Source: an uncultured Butyrivibrio sp.
Lineage (GTDB): Bacteria; Bacillota; Clostridia; Lachnospirales; Lachnospiraceae
Direction of reading: 5' to 3'
Length of the DNA stretch: 45,678 bases
Assembly: GCA_946623755.1 (NCBI GenBank)
Contig: CAMORK010000015.1
Location: 1 to 45,678 of the forward strand
Shown here: positions 16,465 through 23,714 of the stretch, one piece after another
How positions within the stretch are numbered: position 1 is the first letter of the stretch
Layout of the letters: each line of letters opens with the position of its first letter
Notes under the pieces: model-generated
What the model was told of the DNA's origin: nothing
Database searches by the model: none
What the model saw: only the letters and a program-made list of their open reading frames with translations
Position numbers and translations under genes: made by a program

Positions 16465-17334
16465 TCACCTTGCCTGTTTAACGTCCCTATGAGACAGATT
16501 GAGTCCGTAGTCACCGCCGGATGCCTTTAATCTGTCGTATAGTTCATTGGCGATAGTTACACTTCTGTGCTGGCCTCCGGTACATCCGATAGCAACCACC
16601 AGCTGATACTTGCCCTCCTGTACATATCCGGGAATCAGGAAATTAAGCATATCTACAAGCTTGTCTACAAATTCTCCGCAGGCAGGAAAGCTCTTAACAT
16701 AATCCTGTACAGGCTTGTCATTACCTGTCTTGTGCTTGAGTTCATCAATGTAATAAGGATTTGGAAGAAATCTGACATCAAAGACAAGATCCGCATCTGT
16801 AGGGATTCCGTGCTTGAAGCCAAAGCTCATCACATTGACCATCAAAGAGTTGTACTCCTTGTTCTCTACAAATATCTTGTCCAGCTCTTTCTTGAGTTCT
16901 CTTGTAAGGAGGTTTGAAGAATCGATGACATAATCTGCCTTCTTTTTGATCTCGGCAAGAACCTCTCTCTCCTTGGCGATACCGTCCTCCAGTCTGTCTC
17001 CGGCTGCATTCATTGGATGAATACGCCTGGTCTCCTTGTATCTCTTGATGAGTACCTGATCGCTTGCATCCATGAAAAGAACCTCAACCGGTATTCCTCT
17101 CTCCTTCATGGAATCTATGATACCTGAGACACCTTCAAAACTCTGTCCGGCTCTGGCATCAACACCCAAAACAACCTTGGTTATCTCGCTGTTGGGTGCA
17201 GATATAAGCTCGGTGAACTTCTCGATAAGAGAAACAGGAAGGTTATCAACGCAGTAAAATCCTGCATCTTCAAGCATATTTATGGCTGTGGCTTTTCCTC
17301 CGCCACTCATACCTGTAACAATTACAAATCTCAT
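16465..17334 (-). CDS. rapZ: RapZ/YvcJ family nucleotide-binding protein
   Basis: This is a 289-residue RapZ (YvcJ) protein. The N-terminal P-loop reads GMSGGGKA (8-15). The usual Ser/Thr after the lysine is Ala here, with Thr at 16, which may weaken Mg-nucleotide binding. Other hallmarks are present: FYCVDNLPVSL, the Walker-B-like FMDASDQVLIKRYKETRR segment, and the C-terminal GCTGGQHRSVTIANEL, the part that binds RNA or metabolites in E. coli RapZ. In Firmicutes the protein hydrolyses NTPs and affects competence and envelope processes. It sits 22 bp after murB and 3 bp before whiA, a conserved arrangement. Confidence 0.95.
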   Translation of the reverse strand: MRFVIVTGMSGGGKATAINMLEDAGFYCVDNLPVSLIEKFTELISAPNSEITKVVLGVDARAGQSFEGVSGIIDSMKERGIPVEVLFMDASDQVLIKRYKETRRIHPMNAAGDRLEDGIAKEREVLAEIKKKADYVIDSSNLLTRELKKELDKIFVENKEYNSLMVNVMSFGFKHGIPTDADLVFDVRFLPNPYYIDELKHKTGNDKPVQDYVKSFPACGEFVDKLVDMLNFLIPGYVQEGKYQLVVAIGCTGGQHRSVTIANELYDRLKASGGDYGLNLSHRDVKQAR

Positions 17335-17356
17335 AGCTCTGCCCTTTCAAAGCTCC

Positions 17357-18271
17357 TCAGTCAAATTCACCGACCAGGATAACTTCCGGCTCCAACATGA
17401 CGCCGGAATCTTCAAATACTTTTTTCTGAACTTCCTTAATAAGTCTGTATATATCCGCAGAAGCTGCCTTGCCCTTGTTTATGACAAAGCCGCAGTGTTT
17501 CTCTGAAACTGCTGCATCTCCCACACTAAATCCCCTTAGTCCTGCATCCTCAATGAGTTTGCCGGCAAAATATCCTTCGGGTCTCTTAAATGTAGACCCC
17601 GCACTCGGATACTCTAGGGGCTGCTTTTCTTTTCTCTTAAGTGCAAGCTCCGTCATAAGGTCCGTTATGTCTTTTTCATTGCCCTTTTCAAGCTGCAAGA
17701 CTGCTGACAAAACCACGTATCCCCCTCTCTTAAGGGCACTGGTCCTGTAGCCAAAATCACAGTCTGCGGCAGACATCTCCAGAACCTCGCCCTTAGGAGA
17801 TATAACTCTTACGGCTTTTGTGATAAGCTTCATCTCTCCGCCGTAAGCGCCTGCATTCATTATCATCGCTCCGCCAATGGTACCGGGAATACCTGCAGCA
17901 AACTCAAAGCCTGTCAGTGAATTGTTTCTGGCAAAAGAGGCTATTCCGGAATTTAGGACCCCGGCCTGAGCATAAACAGACGTATCTCCCTCAAGGCGGA
18001 TCTCAGTGAGCTTCTCAAGACTTATGACTGTGCCTGCATAGCCCTTGTCAGAAACCAGGAGATTACTTCCGTTTCCAAGGATCATGTAGGGTTCATTTTT
18101 TTCTTTTAACAGAGAAACCACCCTTACCAGCTCGTCCTCATTTTCCGGGCGCAAAAATAAGGTGGCAGGCCCACCGCATCTAAACGTGGTGTGCCTGCTC
18201 ATAGGTTCATCTGTTACTATATTCTCTTTTAAAACTATCTGACTTAAAGCGTTTATAACTTCAATGTTCAC
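17357..18271 (-). CDS. murB: UDP-N-acetylenolpyruvoylglucosamine reductase (MurB)
   Basis: MurB reduces UDP-GlcNAc-enolpyruvate to UDP-MurNAc with NADPH and FAD, the second committed step of peptidoglycan synthesis. The 304-residue protein is the short type II form. The FAD-binding region shows HTTFRCGGPA, ILGNGSNLLVSDKGY and GIPGTIGGAMIMNAGAYGGE. The catalytic serine lies in PSAGSTFKRP and the final glutamate in VMLEPEV. The start is GTG at 18269-18271 with GAGGATAT before it, 18 bp after the ROK kinase stop. It is part of the hprK-to-crh cluster. Confidence 0.95.
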   Translation of the reverse strand: MNIEVINALSQIVLKENIVTDEPMSRHTTFRCGGPATLFLRPENEDELVRVVSLLKEKNEPYMILGNGSNLLVSDKGYAGTVISLEKLTEIRLEGDTSVYAQAGVLNSGIASFARNNSLTGFEFAAGIPGTIGGAMIMNAGAYGGEMKLITKAVRVISPKGEVLEMSAADCDFGYRTSALKRGGYVVLSAVLQLEKGNEKDITDLMTELALKRKEKQPLEYPSAGSTFKRPEGYFAGKLIEDAGLRGFSVGDAAVSEKHCGFVINKGKAASADIYRLIKEVQKKVFEDSGVMLEPEVILVGEFD

Positions 18272-18289
18272 AATATATCCTCAACAAGA

Positions 18290-19225
18290 TCAGTCGATCA
18301 CAAGCTTAGCTGCTCCGAATACGCCTGCATCATTTCCAAGCTTGGCAAGAGCAAACTTAGCGTCAGCACATCCCGGGAATACATATTTCTTGAAGCTTGG
18401 CATAAGAAGGTCAAAGAGCATATCTCCTGCCTTTGAAACACCGCCTCCGAGAACAATGATCTCAGGGTTTGTAACTGAAGCAACTGCTGCGATACCCTTT
18501 CCGAGGTAGTAGCCGTACTGCTCAGCAGCTTTTACTGCAAGCGCATCACCTGCCTTGGCTGCATCGAAGATGTCTCTGCACTCGAAATCTTTGCCGCGAA
18601 GAACGCTGTCTTCTGTTGTTGAAGCAAGAAGTCTCTTTGCAAGTCTTACTGCACCTGTAGCACTTGCATACATCTCAAAGCAACCGTGATTGCCGCATCC
18701 GCATGTCTCAGGCTCGTCATCTACGAGGTGAAGATGTCCTATTTCTCCGCCTGATCCCTTAGCACCGTTTAAGATCTTGCCGTCAATGATGATTCCTCCG
18801 CCCACACCGGTTCCAAGTGTTACAAGGAGCATGTTGGGATAACCCTGTCCGCCGCCCTTCCAGGCCTCGCCCAGAGCTGCAACGTTAGCATCATTACCTG
18901 CCTTAACAGGGAGCTTTAATTTTGAATGAAGCTCATTGACAACGTTTACCTTCTCCCATCCGAGGTTAACTGCCTGATGGCACATACCGTCAGAATTAAC
19001 TGCGCCGGGTACGCCGACACCTGCACCTACAACCTGTGTATCCTCGATGTTCTTTTCTTTCATCTTGGCTCTGATTGACTCAGCGATATCAGGAATGATA
19101 TTTACGCCGTGATCCTCAGTTCTTGTGGGGATCTCCCAAAAATCAACCTTCTCACCTGTCTCTGTAAGAAGACCGATCTTAACTGTAGTTCCTCCAACAT
19201 CTGCACCAAACACGTATCTTGCCAT
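18290..19225 (-). CDS. ROK-family glucokinase
   Basis: This 311-residue sugar kinase of the ROK family most likely phosphorylates glucose to glucose 6-phosphate. The ATP site DVGGTTVK is at 9-16. The catalytic Asp112 lies in AGNDANVAALGE. EIGH (161-164) and the zinc motif CGCGNHGC (175-182) are complete. There is no N-terminal helix-turn-helix, so it is an enzyme, not a NagC/XylR repressor. The 89-bp gap to hprK contains TATAAATTATAG, so an internal promoter is possible. Linking a glucokinase to hprK and crh fits glycolytic control of catabolite repression. Confidence 0.9.
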   Translation of the reverse strand: MARYVFGADVGGTTVKIGLLTETGEKVDFWEIPTRTEDHGVNIIPDIAESIRAKMKEKNIEDTQVVGAGVGVPGAVNSDGMCHQAVNLGWEKVNVVNELHSKLKLPVKAGNDANVAALGEAWKGGGQGYPNMLLVTLGTGVGGGIIIDGKILNGAKGSGGEIGHLHLVDDEPETCGCGNHGCFEMYASATGAVRLAKRLLASTTEDSVLRGKDFECRDIFDAAKAGDALAVKAAEQYGYYLGKGIAAVASVTNPEIIVLGGGVSKAGDMLFDLLMPSFKKYVFPGCADAKFALAKLGNDAGVFGAAKLVID

Positions 19226-19314
19226 TTTTGCTATTCTCCAATCTCTCTATAATTTATACTTGCTAAATTTACTCCGTGATATACGTGAAATTTACATGAC
19301 TTTGAATCCCTTTA

Positions 19315-20265
19315 TCACTCATCGTCATCATCATCCTCTGACCTTCTCTTGGCCAGAGAGTTTTGTACTCTGTTGTAAAGCTCCTGAGCTGCATTGTAGC
19401 CCATTGCTTTCTGTCTGTGGTTAACTGCTGCCGATTCGCAGATGACAGCCAGGTTTCTTCCGGGACGGATGGGGATTCTGTGGCAGACTACCTTATTACC
19501 CAGATACTCTGTATACTCCTCTTCCAGACCCAGTCTGTCGTACTCTTTATCTTTATCCCAGTCCTCGAGCTTGATAACAAGGTCGATGTTCTGAGTCTCT
19601 TTTACACTTGATACACCGTAAAGGGTCTTAACATCAATGATTCCCACGCCGCGCATCTCGATGAAATGCTTGGTTATGTCAGGTGCTGAACCTATCAGGG
19701 TCTCTTCACTTACTCTTCTGATCTCAACAACGTCATCCGATACGAGACGATGTCCTCTCTTGATAAGCTCGATGGCAGTCTCAGACTTACCGATTCCGCT
19801 CTCACCTGTGATAAGAACGCCTACACCGAATACATCCACCAAAACTCCGTGGATTGAAATACATGGAGCAAGCTTGACATTGAGCCATCTGATGATCTCT
19901 GACATGAACGCAGATGTTGATTTCTTGGTAATAAGTACCGGTACTCTCTCCTCAAGGGCTATCTTCACAAAAAGAGGATCCGGAGCAAGCTCTCTGCAGA
20001 AAACTACAGCCGGGATGTCAAAGGATAAGAATTCCCTGTACATCTTCTCCTTATCTTTTTCAGGAAAATTCTCCATGTAGGTGTACTCAACGAAACCGAT
20101 TATCTGAAGTCTCGTGGCTTCGAAGTGCTCAAAATATCCTGCCAGCTGGAGCGCCGGTCTGTTGATATCCGGCTGAGTGATCCTGATCTTCTTGACGTCG
20201 ATCTCCGGGGTCAGGTTTTCAAGCTTCATTTTTTCAATGATGGTTTTAAGGCTTACGCTTGCCAT
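19315..20265 (-). CDS. hprK: HPr kinase/phosphorylase
   Basis: HprK phosphorylates HPr and Crh on Ser46 when fructose-1,6-bisphosphate and ATP are high, and removes the phosphate when Pi is high. The 316-residue protein has the N-terminal domain (about 1-130), the P-loop GESGIGKSE (154-162), His139 in the catalytic region, and the family signature around EMRGVGIIDVKTLYG. The C-terminus ends in an acidic run (SEDDDDDE). The start has AGGAGG 5 nt before it. It heads the ROK-murB-rapZ-whiA-crh series. In related Clostridia uvrC lies directly upstream. Here an insertion with repeats separates them. Confidence 0.97.
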   Translation of the reverse strand: MASVSLKTIIEKMKLENLTPEIDVKKIRITQPDINRPALQLAGYFEHFEATRLQIIGFVEYTYMENFPEKDKEKMYREFLSFDIPAVVFCRELAPDPLFVKIALEERVPVLITKKSTSAFMSEIIRWLNVKLAPCISIHGVLVDVFGVGVLITGESGIGKSETAIELIKRGHRLVSDDVVEIRRVSEETLIGSAPDITKHFIEMRGVGIIDVKTLYGVSSVKETQNIDLVIKLEDWDKDKEYDRLGLEEEYTEYLGNKVVCHRIPIRPGRNLAVICESAAVNHRQKAMGYNAAQELYNRVQNSLAKRRSEDDDDDE

Positions 20266-20329
20266 GTTGTCCTCCTAGCGAAATTTTATGATGATATACG
20301 CATGGCTCCACCCTGTTCCTACTATATCA

Positions 20330-20473
20330 TCACATGTTTACATTGAACAGGTTACGAAGTTCATATCCAATAGTATATACCGAAACTCCAAGACCACCAA
20401 CTATTGGTGTAATTCTTTTGAGTTCATATCCGGCTATCTTCCTCTGGAGCAGCAAAACTTCAGGGTTCATCAT
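20330..20473 (-). CDS. Possible 47-residue hydrophobic protein upstream of hprK
   Basis: A minus-strand frame starts ATG ATG at 20468-20473 and ends TGA 64 bp before hprK. The product is short, with a hydrophobic stretch ITPIVGGLGVSVYTIGYEL that could span the membrane and a repeated GYEL motif. The nearest ribosome-like sequence (GAGAGGAAA) is about 15 nt from the ATG, which is too far. No family is recognised. It may be a real small protein or a remnant of the insertion that separates hprK from uvrC. Confidence 0.3.
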   Translation of the reverse strand: MMNPEVLLLQRKIAGYELKRITPIVGGLGVSVYTIGYELRNLFNVNM

Positions 20474-20550
20474 TGCGATTCAACAAAATTTCCTCTCAAC
20501 AATCTGTGAGATATTATATATTAATCGACCGGAATTTGCATCCATGAAAC

Positions 20551-20850
20551 TCAGTCATTTAAATTCATACAGGCATCTATCAGTGACAAAAAATTCTCAT
20601 CTGTCCACTGGTCTGCACTGGTATACATGTGGTCTCCCTTGGAGATGCCTGCATACTGGTAATAAATGTCATTCTCATCAACGAGTGCAAAATACCATTC
20701 GAAGTCGCATGTGTACAGATATTCCGCAACCACTGAATTAAATTTGTTTACTGAGTAGGTATCTTCAAACTCATTAGGCTCTCTGACTCTGATTCCACAT
20801 CCTTTTTTACCATATCCAAATCCTGACTTGAGCAGGCAGATGTGATCATT
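20551..20850 (-). pseudogene. Gene remnant next to repeat array A
   Basis: A minus-strand frame of about 100 codons (end: GDHMYTSADQWTDENFLSLI and then a stop at 20551) has protein-like composition, rich in acidic and aromatic residues. It has no start codon of its own. Upstream it runs straight into the first 43-bp repeat unit (20857). The frame continues through the array to 21060, but that part simply translates the repeats. The most likely reading is a gene that lost its 5' part when the array or flanking DNA arrived. The family is not recognised. Confidence 0.4.
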
Positions 20851-20856
20851 GCCGGA

Positions 20857-21124
20857 TTTTCTACGCCCAAAGGGCACTTTTCCCAATATAGGTAGAAAAA
20901 AATGGTAAGCTAAATTTTTAAACGCCTGATTTTCTACACCCATTAAGCACTTTTTACCATATATATAGAAAAAGAAAAATCGGACTTCTTCAAATTCTAC
21001 GCCCATAGGGCAGTTTTTGGCATATATGTAGAAAATCCGAGCGTTAAAGATTTTTGTCACATAATTTTTCTACGCCCATAAGGCACTTTTTCGCGTATAT
21101 GTATAAAAAATTTGATGCCTAACA
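20857..21124. repeat. Array A: four 43-bp TTTTCTAC...GTAGAAAA units
   Basis: Four imperfect units of exactly 43 bp lie at 20857-20899, 20930-20972, 20993-21035 and 21066-21108. The spacers are 30, 20 and 30 bp. Each unit starts with TTTTCTAC or AATTCTAC. GCCCA and usually GGCAC follow, then a T-run and an ATATA-like stretch. It ends in GTAGAAAA, the reverse complement of the start. A mini-hairpin GCCC/GGGC lies inside units 1 and 3. The 14-mer TTTGATGCCTAACA follows the last unit (21111-21124). Array B at 37923 has the same plan. The array lies between uvrC and hprK. Confidence 0.9.
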
Positions 21125-21181
21125 TTTTTCCTGATCACAGCGACCGGCCTACGGATTCACCGAGATTAACCCCCCTTCATT

Positions 21182-21291
21182 TGCCCATATAAATACCGGA
21201 GCCAATGGACAGTATAACGGGCGCCGCACTTCGGCGCCCGAGTAGCCTTTGGATCCGGCACTAATATTAGCTTATCCAAAGACAGTGGGCA
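21182..21291. other. Structured intergenic element, possible RNA
   Basis: TGCCCA (21182-21187) can pair with TGGGCA (21286-21291), closing a region with two strong hairpins. One is a 9-bp perfect stem, CGGGCGCCG with CGGCGCCCG (21218-21240). The other is CTTTGGAT with ATCCAAAG (21247-21281), whose loop contains the palindrome CTAATATTAG. The GC-rich stem is not followed by a T-run, so it is not a normal terminator. It could be a structured RNA, a mobile-element end or a remnant. No known family is recognised. Confidence 0.4.
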
Positions 21292-21352
21292 TATAACCCT
21301 CTGCCGTATACACAGTTAACAGCCTCCATCTGTTGCAATTGCTGAAAATAAT

Positions 21353-21414
21353 CCCCTGACTCCGTCCCCGGGGACCATTTGGGGGAAGTCATAGAGAACC
21401 ATCCCCAGTGACTC
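21353..21414 (-). repeat. REP-like GGGGA repeat forming the 3' end of uvrC
   Basis: The stretch contains two related blocks in near-dyad order on the plus strand: GACTCCGTCCCCGGGGAC and AACCATCCCCAGTGACTC. The second lies inside uvrC and encodes its last residues (GVTGDGSL). A related block, GAGTCACCGGGGACG, occurs at 37892-37906 directly before array B. Short GTCACYGGGGA repeats of this kind are dispersed in many Clostridia genomes (from memory, not checked here). Confidence 0.6.
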
Positions 21415-23281
21415 CTTCACCGTGGAAGAAGTCGTAGATCTGCTGCGCAGTACTCATCGGGATCTCGGGAACAGCCGCCAGGTCTTCAACGGAGGACTGC
21501 CTGATATCCTCGATGGACTTAAACGCCTTCATGAGAGCCTTGCGCCTTGCGGGGCCGATGCCCGGTATGTCATCAAGAGAGCTCTTTACCTGTGCCTTGC
21601 TACGCAAAGACCTGTGGTACTCAATCGCGAAACGATGCGCTTCGTCCTGAATTCTTGTTATAAGCTTGAAGCCCTCAGACCTGGTATCTATCGGAAGCTC
21701 CACATTATTATAGTAGAGCCCTCTTGTCCTGTGGTTGTCGTCCTTGACCATTCCGCAGACGGGAATAGTTATGCCAAGCTCATCAAGCACCTGAAGACAG
21801 ATATTTACCTGGCCTCGTCCGCCATCCATAAGGATGAGGTCCGGGAACTTGGTAAAGCTTCCGTACTGAGCATCAATATCCCTGACTTCAAGGTCATGGC
21901 GCTCCTCTATTCCGTGAAGAAGCCTTCTTGTCAGGACTTCCTTCATGCATGCATAATCATCGGGACCGGCAACGGTCTTGATCCTGAACTTACGATAATC
22001 GCTCTTTTTGGGCTTGCCCTTTTCATAGACAACCATGGAGCCAACATTTGCAAAACCGCTGATATTTGAGATATCATAGGCCTCCATTCTGGTAAGCCCC
22101 TTGATACCCAGCAGGTTCTCTATCTCTTTGACTGCTCCGATAGTCCTGCCTTCCTCACGCTTGATCCTCTCCTTGTCCTTTGAAAGGACCAGCTCAGCGT
22201 TCTGAGCAGCAAGCTCCATGAGCTTTTCCTTCTGACCGCGCTCAGGCACGGTAATATACACGCGGCTCCCCTTTCTCTGGGTCAGCCACTTCTCGATAAT
22301 ATCCATGTCCTCGATTTCATCCGGAAGCATAAGCTGTCTCGGAATGAAAGGAGTTCCTGCATAGAACTGCTTGACGAAGTTACCGAGAATCTCCTGCTTG
22401 GGAGTCTCCGAAACATGTGTCATATAGAAGTGTTCTCGGCCTATGAGCCTTCCGTCGCGGACAAAGAATACCTGAACAACGGCATCCTTGTCATCAGCTG
22501 CAATTGCTACTATATCCTTATCCTCCATGGAGGAGTCAGTCATCTTCTGTTTCTGAGCAACCACCTTGACCGAGGCGATGAGATCCCTGTATCTTGCCGC
22601 ATTCTCGAAATCAAGTTCGTCTGAAGCAGCCTCCATCTTCTCCTGTAAATCCTTCAGTATCACAGAATAATTACCATTCAGAAAATCCAGCGCCTTGTCG
22701 ATCCTCTCACGATACTCTTCCTTGGTAACATGCCCGTCACAAGGCCCACAGCACTGCTTCATGTGGTAATTAAGACACGGCCTCTCAAGTCCTATATCCC
22801 TCGGCAGTACGCGATTGCAGGTCCTAAGCCCATATAACTTATTTATCAGTTCAATCGTATCCTTCACAGCAGCCGCACTGGTAAATGGTCCGAAGTATCT
22901 TGACTTGTCCTTCTTCATGAGGCGGGAAAAGAGAATTCGCGGATAATCTTCTGCAACGGTAACCTTTATATAAGGATAAGTCTTGTCATCCTTAAGGAGC
23001 GTGTTGTACCTGGGGCAATGCTCCTTGATCAGGTTGTTCTCAAGAACCAGCGCCTCAAGCTCAGAATCCGTTACGATATACTCAAATCTCGCTATCTGTT
23101 TAACCATGCGGTCGATCTGAGGACCACGTCCAATATTTGCACGAAAATAAGACCTGACACGATTGTGCAGGTTTATGGCCTTTCCGACATACATGATGGT
23201 GTCGTTCTCATCACGCATGATATAGACTCCCGGGTTCTTCGGGAGCTTTTTAAGTTCTTCCTGAATGTCAAAGTTTCCCAT
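21389..23281 (-). CDS. uvrC: Excinuclease ABC subunit C
   Basis: UvrC makes the two incisions of nucleotide excision repair after UvrA/UvrB damage recognition. The 630-residue protein has the N-terminal GIY-YIG nuclease ([18 protein letters not shown] at about 19-36), a UVR motif (about 205-240, [16 protein letters not shown]), the RNase H-like 5' nuclease domain (about 385-545, [11 protein letters not shown] and [13 protein letters not shown]) and tandem helix-hairpin-helix motifs near the end ([18 protein letters not shown]). The last eight residues come from a REP-like repeat, so the native C-terminus may have been replaced or extended. The upstream HPr terminator (23312-23350) separates it from the mannitol operon. 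Confidence 0.97.
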   Translation of the reverse strand: MGNFDIQEELKKLPKNPGVYIMRDENDTIMYVGKAINLHNRVRSYFRANIGRGPQIDRMVKQIARFEYIVTDSELEALVLENNLIKEHCPRYNTLLKDDKTYPYIKVTVAEDYPRILFSRLMKKDKSRYFGPFTSAAAVKDTIELINKLYGLRTCNRVLPRDIGLERPCLNYHMKQCCGPCDGHVTKEEYRERIDKALDFLNGNYSVILKDLQEKMEAASDELDFENAARYRDLIASVKVVAQKQKMTDSSMEDKDIVAIAADDKDAVVQVFFVRDGRLIGREHFYMTHVSETPKQEILGNFVKQFYAGTPFIPRQLMLPDEIEDMDIIEKWLTQRKGSRVYITVPERGQKEKLMELAAQNAELVLSKDKERIKREEGRTIGAVKEIENLLGIKGLTRMEAYDISNISGFANVGSMVVYEKGKPKKSDYRKFRIKTVAGPDDYACMKEVLTRRLLHGIEERHDLEVRDIDAQYGSFTKFPDLILMDGGRGQVNICLQVLDELGITIPVCGMVKDDNHRTRGLYYNNVELPIDTRSEGFKLITRIQDEAHRFAIEYHRSLRSKAQVKSSLDDIPGIGPARRKALMKAFKSIEDIRQSSVEDLAAVPEIPMSTAQQIYDFFHGEGVTGDGSL

Positions 23282-23311
23282 GTTCCTAACAATAATATCA
23301 CAAACACGCCA

Positions 23312-23350
23312 TTAAGGCACCGACGAAGTGTGAGGATGTCGGTGCCTTAA
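23312..23350 (-). terminator. Terminator hairpin between the mannitol operon and uvrC
   Basis: A perfect 13-bp stem, TTAAGGCACCGAC with GTCGGTGCCTTAA, has a 13-nt loop. It lies 54 bp after the HPr-like gene's stop. The T-run on the minus strand is weak. Confidence 0.65.
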
Positions 23351-23404
23351 TGATTTGTTAAAGAGGAAAAAAAGGATACTATTAGAGGATGAGGCCATAT
23401 GGCA

Positions 23405-23662
23405 TCAAAGATTATCCTGCAGGTATCTCAAAAGAGCTGCTTCTGCTCTCACCTCGTCTTCTCCGTCGCAGGTGATGGTGATACTCTCTCCGCATTTTAT
23501 GCCAAGTGACATAACACCAAACAAGTGCTTTAAGTCAACGCTGCCGCCGTTTCCCTGCGCTGTTATGCTGCAGTTAAACGTACCGGCAAGTTTTATGAGA
23601 CCTCCTGCCGGAAGTGCATGAATCCCCTCGGGGTCTTTTACTGTATAAGTAAATACTTTCAT
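23405..23662 (-). CDS. HPr-like phosphocarrier (His15, no Ser46) of the mannitol operon
   Basis: This 85-residue HPr-fold protein keeps the phosphoacceptor His15 in GIHALP, although the usual Arg17 is Leu. At position 46, where HprK phosphorylates Ser, there is His (LKHLFGVMSL). It should therefore accept PTS phosphate but escape Ser46 regulation. The loss of Arg17 may slow transfer. The start has AGGAGG 7 nt upstream. It lies 52 bp after the dehydrogenase, at the end of a mannitol-type PTS operon, so it is probably a dedicated phosphocarrier for that system. A standard HPr elsewhere in the genome is not excluded. Confidence 0.8.
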   Translation of the reverse strand: MKVFTYTVKDPEGIHALPAGGLIKLAGTFNCSITAQGNGGSVDLKHLFGVMSLGIKCGESITITCDGEDEVRAEAALLRYLQDNL

Positions 23663-23714
23663 AAACAGCCTCCTGCATGCACATCCGATCCGGGATACCA
23701 GAGATCACCCGAGA

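Noticed and set aside
20851-21060. N-terminal extension of the frame ending at 20551
   Set aside because: It translates the 43-bp repeats and starts inside the array; composition is repetitive and start codons are chance.
20857-21108. CRISPR array
   Set aside because: Units are imperfect, only four, spacers are partly conserved between arrays and no cas gene is near.
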